Shown: positions 1 through 6,294 of the stretch, piece by piece
Position numbering within the stretch: position 1 is the first letter of the stretch
Layout of the letters: every line of letters starts with the position of its first letter
Assembly: GCA_009778055.1 (NCBI GenBank)
Contig: WRKN01000151.1
Coordinates: forward strand, 1-6,294
Source of the DNA: Synergistaceae bacterium
Lineage (GTDB): Bacteria > Synergistota > Synergistia > Synergistales > Aminobacteriaceae
Reading direction: 5' to 3'
DNA: 6,294 bases
Notes under the pieces: model-generated
What the model was told of the DNA's origin: nothing
Databases searched by the model: none
Seen by the model: the letters and a program-made list of their open reading frames with translations, nothing else
Translations under genes and position numbers: made by a program

Positions 1-80
1 GTGTTCGAGACGGTCTGCTCTTTTCCCAATAAGATATGGCCGCCATAGCGATTGGAAAAAGAGCAGACCGTCTCGAACAC
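1..80. repeat. Perfect-arm inverted repeat, likely fold-back junction
   Basis: Bases 1-30 are the reverse complement of bases 51-80 with one mismatch (25 against 56), leaving a 20-base centre. The centre holds a second small palindrome at 35-47 (TATGGC, C, GCCATA). The right arm is ordinary coding sequence of the AlbA_2 gene, for VFETVCSFSN. The left arm is its mirror copy joined just after the codons for GGHILLG. The join lies at a shared ATTGG, a 5-base microhomology. This pattern and the position at the very edge of the window suggest an amplification or assembly chimera, though a real inverted duplication cannot be excluded. Confidence 0.9.
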
Positions 81-170
81 GCTGTTGTTCAGTCCGTTCT
101 CGCATTTCTTGTATTCGACCGTCAATCCTTCGCCTTCGGTCAACAAGCGGTTGAGTTGTTCAATGGTCAT
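1..170 (-). CDS. AlbA_2 (Schlafen-like) domain protein, N-terminal part only
   Basis: The frame opens with ATG at 170 and runs off the window at position 1, giving 56 codons. Residues 18-22 (VEYKK) and the run from about residue 31 to 49 (VFETVCSF, then SNRYGGHILLG) match the start of the AlbA_2 domain (PF04326), where an E-[FY]-K element is followed by a helix with AFAN-type residues and GG-x-[LI]-L-[LI]-G. Proteins with this domain include putative transcriptional regulators, RecG-like proteins and Schlafen-type defence proteins; the C-terminal part that would separate these is missing. A GAGG lies 11 bases before the ATG. The gene follows the HNH gene after 67 bases in which I see no convincing promoter or terminator. 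The last residues, from about K50 on, are read from the inverted repeat and are probably not genuine sequence of this protein. The domain call rests on a short stretch. Confidence 0.72.
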   Translation of the reverse strand, partial: MTIEQLNRLLTEGEGLTVEYKKCENGLNNSVFETVCSFSNRYGGHILLGKEQTVSN

Positions 171-237
171 AAGACACCATTCCTCGCTTTAGTCTATAAC
201 GGATAGTAATATTCTTTGACGCGCTTCGTAATTATCT

Positions 238-1005
238 TCACCGAAACACCTTGTTCCTGTGCCAATCCAGATATTTATGATGGTCGGGCGCAGTCCAGCG
301 CATCCTAAGTTTATTGTCCAATCCAAGCTGCCGCAGAATCTCGCCTGAAAGGACGCCCCCGATCAACATTATGCCGTCGTTGCCGAAGGATATAAGCCCC
401 CTGTCGAACAGGGCGTCGAGGTTGGCGGTGAGCAAAAGGCCGTTATAGACGTCGAGGCGCTCTGCGTCGGACTCGCAGTCGGCCCATGGTTTTGCGTGGC
501 TCGCCCGCAGGATTTCAGGCTGGGTTATTCCGGTCACCGCGCACGCGCCTTCCCAATAGCACATCAGGGCGTCCCTGAACACGTCCTGCCCAACGCGCTG
601 ACGCACCACTCGCTCCACCTCAGTCGCCGAGTTTTTCAGTTCTTTTATCGCTTCGGCGGATTTCCTGGCGAATATCTCTTCCGCGTTTCGAGGCAGGGAC
701 ATCGCGAGCTGGGCGGCGCGGCGCAGAAGCGCGCCCAATCCGTCGTAGCCGGATGCCTCAAAATGCCGTTCCTCCGCGCCGCTTTCCCGCGTCAGCTCGC
801 GGACAAGCGCCTCCGGGCCGCTTATGAAACGCACCGTGAAAAACATCTCCTTCTCGGGCGATGATCTTTCCAAGGCCGTAATCTCGGCCACTGCCTCGTG
901 TCTCGCGGAAGCAAGTCTCACCTCTAATGGCTCGCCGCGTAAAACAACTTCCCAGCCGTTGTCGTGGCCGGTTTTTTCGACAAGGGATCGTTCTAAAATG
1001 TTCAT
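238..1005 (-). CDS. HNH endonuclease (HNH_2 family)
   Basis: This 255-residue protein is predicted to cut DNA through a C-terminal HNH_2 (PF13391) nuclease domain at about residues 137-207. Visible hallmarks are CAVTG at 155-159, ASHAKPW at 168-174 with His170 as likely catalytic base, NGLLL at 188-192 with Asn188, DALFDRG at 197-203, and ISF at 205-207. A closing YLDWHRNKVF near the C-terminus is also typical. Residues 1 to about 130 form a separate region I do not recognise: a strand-rich first half, then charged helices around 108-135. No signal peptide or membrane segment is seen. The start is fixed by an in-frame TAG two codons upstream; the AGG before the ATG is weak and very close. The gene begins 13 bases after the vapC stop, so it is probably transcribed with vapBC. 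Its GC content (about 62% in two sampled lines) is like the methyltransferase and unlike vapBC. HNH_2 proteins are often found beside methyltransferases; a role as nuclease of this island is inference. Confidence 0.93.
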   Translation of the reverse strand: MNILERSLVEKTGHDNGWEVVLRGEPLEVRLASARHEAVAEITALERSSPEKEMFFTVRFISGPEALVRELTRESGAEERHFEASGYDGLGALLRRAAQLAMSLPRNAEEIFARKSAEAIKELKNSATEVERVVRQRVGQDVFRDALMCYWEGACAVTGITQPEILRASHAKPWADCESDAERLDVYNGLLLTANLDALFDRGLISFGNDGIMLIGGVLSGEILRQLGLDNKLRMRWTAPDHHKYLDWHRNKVFR

Positions 1006-1018
1006 GACCTAATTAATG

Positions 1019-1411
1019 CTATCTTTGAACAAAAATAACACGCGCTGGATACTCGGCTATTTTTTTGTCGCTGGTGAGCAAAAAGAGATTTTCGACCATC
1101 GCTTGCGAGATCAAAAGGCGATCGAAGGGGTCTTTATGAAGTACGGGCAACTCACCAGCGGTGATAGTATGCGAGCTGGTGATGGGAACTTCCAGGCAAC
1201 CTTTTTCCAATAAATTTTCCTGCATAAGTCGCGCATTCAATTGAAAACCCGGCTTGTTTTGGGAGCGCTTTATACTTACTTCCCATAAACTGACGGGGCT
1301 GAAGCACAGATCATTTTCCTCTTCCCCTATAATTTCACGGGCTTTCCGCGGCAAAATTTCCGGCCAAAACAAAAGCCATATCAACATCTGCGTGTCAAGC
1401 AGTACGTTCAT
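1019..1411 (-). CDS. vapC: VapC-type PIN-domain toxin ribonuclease
   Basis: A 130-residue single-domain PIN protein, the usual size for VapC toxins, which are Mg-dependent RNases that stop growth by cutting RNA until bound by their antitoxin. The acidic residues expected for the active site are all visible: Asp6 in LLDTQMLIWLL, Glu44 in SLWEVSIK, Asp94 or Asp97 in HKDPFDRLLISQA, and Asp115 in LLTSDKKI. The first motif has Gln8 where many relatives carry His (DTH-x-LLW); this position is not catalytic. The toxin start overlaps the antitoxin stop by four bases (ATGA), the usual arrangement for coupled translation, with only a weak GGA in front of it. Which RNA it cuts cannot be told from sequence. 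With the acidic set intact, the toxin is probably active. The downstream HNH gene may be read from the same transcript. Confidence 0.93.
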   Translation of the reverse strand: MNVLLDTQMLIWLLFWPEILPRKAREIIGEEENDLCFSPVSLWEVSIKRSQNKPGFQLNARLMQENLLEKGCLEVPITSSHTITAGELPVLHKDPFDRLLISQAMVENLFLLTSDKKIAEYPARVIFVQR

Positions 1412-1662
1412 TGATCCAAGTCGAACATTTCGGAGATTTCTTTACGGCAGAAAGCTTTAAAGTCGAGGTCTTTCGCTACAAAACCCTGGCCTTGCATACA
1501 GCCAAAAAGTTTTGCTCGTTTTGAAGTCTCTTTTCCCTCGTATCCCACGATCTTGGCCAAGGGCTTACCAGCCTCGGCTATGACAAAAGATTCTCCGCCG
1601 GCGGCCTTGCGGGCCAACTCTGAAAGATTCACTTTCGCCTCATCAATCTCGAATTGCAGCAT
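1408..1662 (-). CDS. Phd/YefM-family antitoxin of the VapC toxin
   Basis: An 84-residue antitoxin expected to bind and silence the adjacent PIN toxin and to repress its own promoter. The N-terminal half (FEIDEAKVNLSELARKA, then GESFVIAEAGKPLAKIV) is the classic Phd/YefM DNA-binding fold. The C-terminal part (KLFGCMQGQG to ISEMFDLD) matches the toxin-binding tail usual in this group, where a G-x-x-x-G element precedes a short acidic helix. The start at 1662 is chosen because AGGAGAGGG lies just ahead at ideal spacing. An upstream in-frame start at 1701 would lie within the -10 box and operator-like palindrome; another at 1680 lacks a ribosome binding site. The name vapB is often used for partners of VapC, but the fold here is Phd-like. 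Confidence 0.9.
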   Translation of the reverse strand: MLQFEIDEAKVNLSELARKAAGGESFVIAEAGKPLAKIVGYEGKETSKRAKLFGCMQGQGFVAKDLDFKAFCRKEISEMFDLDQ

Positions 1663-1666
1663 GTCG

Positions 1667-1675
1667 CCCTCTCCT
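1667..1675 (-). promoter_or_regulatory. Strong ribosome binding site of the antitoxin gene
   Basis: AGGAGAGGG on the minus strand, with its GGAG 8 bases before the ATG at 1662. It decides the start in favour of 1662. It is much stronger than the sites before the toxin or HNH genes, which fits antitoxin being made in excess. Confidence 0.8.
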
Positions 1676-1685
1676 CTCATAAATG

Positions 1686-1702
1686 ATTGCCGTTCAGGCA
1701 AT
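1686..1702 (-). promoter_or_regulatory. Operator-like palindrome upstream of the antitoxin
   Basis: Minus strand reads ATTGCC, TGAAC, GGCAAT: 6-base arms with a 5-base spacer. It lies between the -10 box and the ribosome binding site and shares two bases with the -10. Phd/YefM antitoxins bind short palindromes at exactly this place to repress their own operon, so this is a good candidate operator. Function is inferred from position and symmetry. Confidence 0.55.
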
Positions 1703-1729
1703 TATAAGGTAACCGCGAAAAAAGAACAT
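1701..1729 (-). promoter_or_regulatory. Probable promoter of the vapBC (and HNH) operon
   Basis: A perfect TATAAT -10 lies at 1706-1701 on the minus strand. At a 17-base spacer the -35 position (1729-1724) reads ATGTTC, a poor match to TTGACA, so the promoter may be weak or need help. It sits in the only sizeable gap between the methyltransferase and the antitoxin and its -10 overlaps the palindrome, as expected for autoregulation. Confidence 0.5.
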
Positions 1730-1764
1730 CCGAAACAAACTTCACTCGTTCCTTTTTCATACCC

Positions 1765-5829
<4,065 letters not shown>

Positions 5830-5830
5830 A

Positions 5831-6294
5831 TCAGAGAGCCTCCTCGTCGGGCAGGAGCACGTAGGCTCCCAGCAGATCCACGGGAAGGCAGGGATGAACT
5901 TCATAGCTTCCCGAATCGTTGGACGCGTCCTTGACCCTCTTGTGGTCGTCCAGAAGCGTCCCCGCCCTTTCGCGCGCTATCTCTTCCGCGAATTTTTCCA
6001 AACTCCGCCAGAAGGTCAGGGCGTCGCGAATGTAACGCTCCGGCTCGTTGACGTTCGCCGAGGGAACCGCGTTCAGCAACTTTCCGGTGCGTTCTGCGGG
6101 CAGCAGGGTGTCCTTCCCCTCGAACGCGACCGTCAGCAGTTCCTCCGCCATCATCGGATGGAGTTTCCTCTTCCGAATCGAGGTCAGTTGATGCCTCAGA
6201 CGCAGCAGGTAGACTCGCGTCATCTTGCTTACGTCTTTCGTTGCCGTCGCCGCGCACCGCGACACAATGGAATTTTTACTCGGCTCCCCGGGCT
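5831..6294 (-). CDS. C-terminal end of an SNF2-type helicase, DISARM DrmD-like (partial)
   Basis: The frame is open from the right edge of the window to a TGA at 5833-5831, giving 153 complete codons without a start; a GTG at 6265 is in frame but there is no reason to treat it as the true start. The fragment holds no helicase motif itself. It is recognised by a C-terminal signature I associate with large SNF2/DEAD-like helicases encoded just before Eco57I-like methyltransferases: TKDVSKMTRVYLLRLRHQL near the beginning, MMAEELLTVAFEG in the middle, then ARERAGTLLDDHKRVKDA and the closing PCLPVDLLGAYVLLP. Such helicases are ATP-driven translocases thought to act on DNA; DrmD of class 1 DISARM is the closest named example I can offer. 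The position directly upstream of, and one base from, the methyltransferase supports this. Because the ATPase domains lie outside the window, the family call is by memory of the tail and by context. Confidence 0.65.
   Translation of the reverse strand, partial: PGEPSKNSIVSRCAATATKDVSKMTRVYLLRLRHQLTSIRKRKLHPMMAEELLTVAFEGKDTLLPAERTGKLLNAVPSANVNEPERYIRDALTFWRSLEKFAEEIARERAGTLLDDHKRVKDASNDSGSYEVHPCLPVDLLGAYVLLPDEEAL
5839..5845 (-). promoter_or_regulatory. Ribosome binding site deciding the methyltransferase start
   Basis: GAGGAGG on the minus strand lies inside the last codons of the helicase gene, 9 bases before the ATG at 5829. With the helicase TGA at 5833-5831 this gives a stop-start junction (TGATATG) suited to translational coupling. 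Confidence 0.8.

Noticed and set aside
1..80. Inverted repeat as an insertion sequence end, attachment site or terminator
   Set aside because: No transposase or integrase is present, no flanking direct repeats are visible, and the arm is coding sequence for a conserved domain. A fold-back junction explains it more simply.
171..237. Promoter for the AlbA_2 gene
   Set aside because: A TATAGA resembles a -10 box but no acceptable -35 lies at the right distance, and no hairpin with a T run separates it from the HNH gene. Nothing firm can be called.
1663..1701. Antitoxin start at 1701 or 1680
   Set aside because: The 1701 start lies within the -10 box and palindrome. The start at 1680 has no ribosome binding site. 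The protein family begins near residue FEIDEAK, which fits 1662.
1718..1750. Possible terminator after the methyltransferase (T6 run on the minus strand)
   Set aside because: The bases before the T run form only a weak, interrupted stem (GAAC with GTTC around a 20-base gap). The T run also falls in the spacer of the proposed vapBC promoter, so I do not call it.
5830..5904. Methyltransferase reading frame extended upstream to an ATG at 5904
   Set aside because: The extra 25 residues are the helicase C-terminus read in another frame, are cysteine- and proline-rich with no family resemblance, and lack a ribosome binding site. The ATG at 5829 has GAGGAGG at good spacing and the usual stop-start junction.
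5901..6257. Second minus-strand frame within the helicase end
   Set aside because: It overlaps the helicase frame and gives a low-complexity charged and glycine-rich product with no family match, while the other frame carries the helicase tail signature.

Overview
The window is bacterial and reads as part of a defence island. Every gene I can support lies on the minus strand, so transcription runs from the high-coordinate end to the low end. Genes are tightly packed, start after Shine-Dalgarno sequences and are joined by short overlaps or gaps. The large genes are fairly GC-rich (hand counts of about 60-68% in sampled lines). The toxin-antitoxin stretch is clearly lower (about 37-50%). No rRNA, tRNA, insertion sequence or CRISPR array is visible. 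I cannot name the organism from the sequence alone.

Layout in order of transcription. (1) 6294-5831: the 3' end of a gene still open at the window edge; its product resembles the C-terminus of SNF2-type helicases such as DISARM DrmD. (2) 5829-1765: a 1354-residue Eco57I-like adenine-specific DNA methyltransferase whose start lies one base after the helicase stop. (3) About 1729-1663: a short intergenic stretch with a -10 box overlapping a palindrome and a strong ribosome binding site. (4) 1662-1408: a Phd/YefM-type antitoxin, overlapping by 4 bases (5) 1411-1019, a VapC PIN-domain toxin RNase. (6) 1005-238: an HNH_2-family endonuclease starting 13 bases after the toxin gene. (7) 170 to the window edge: the first part of an AlbA_2 (Schlafen-like) domain protein, running into a large inverted repeat at positions 1-80.

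How the genes may work together. The helicase and methyltransferase are almost certainly co-translated and resemble the drmD-drmMI pair of class 1 DISARM. The expected next genes, drmA, drmB and drmC, are not here; instead comes an addiction module and then a DNA endonuclease. The methyltransferase has no nuclease motif I can recognise, so the HNH protein is a candidate nuclease for the system, with vapBC apparently inserted between them. This is inference and depends on what lies beyond both ends.

The 80-base inverted repeat at the left end looks more like a fold-back chimera or contig-end artefact than a biological element, because coding sequence of the AlbA_2 gene flips onto its own opposite strand.
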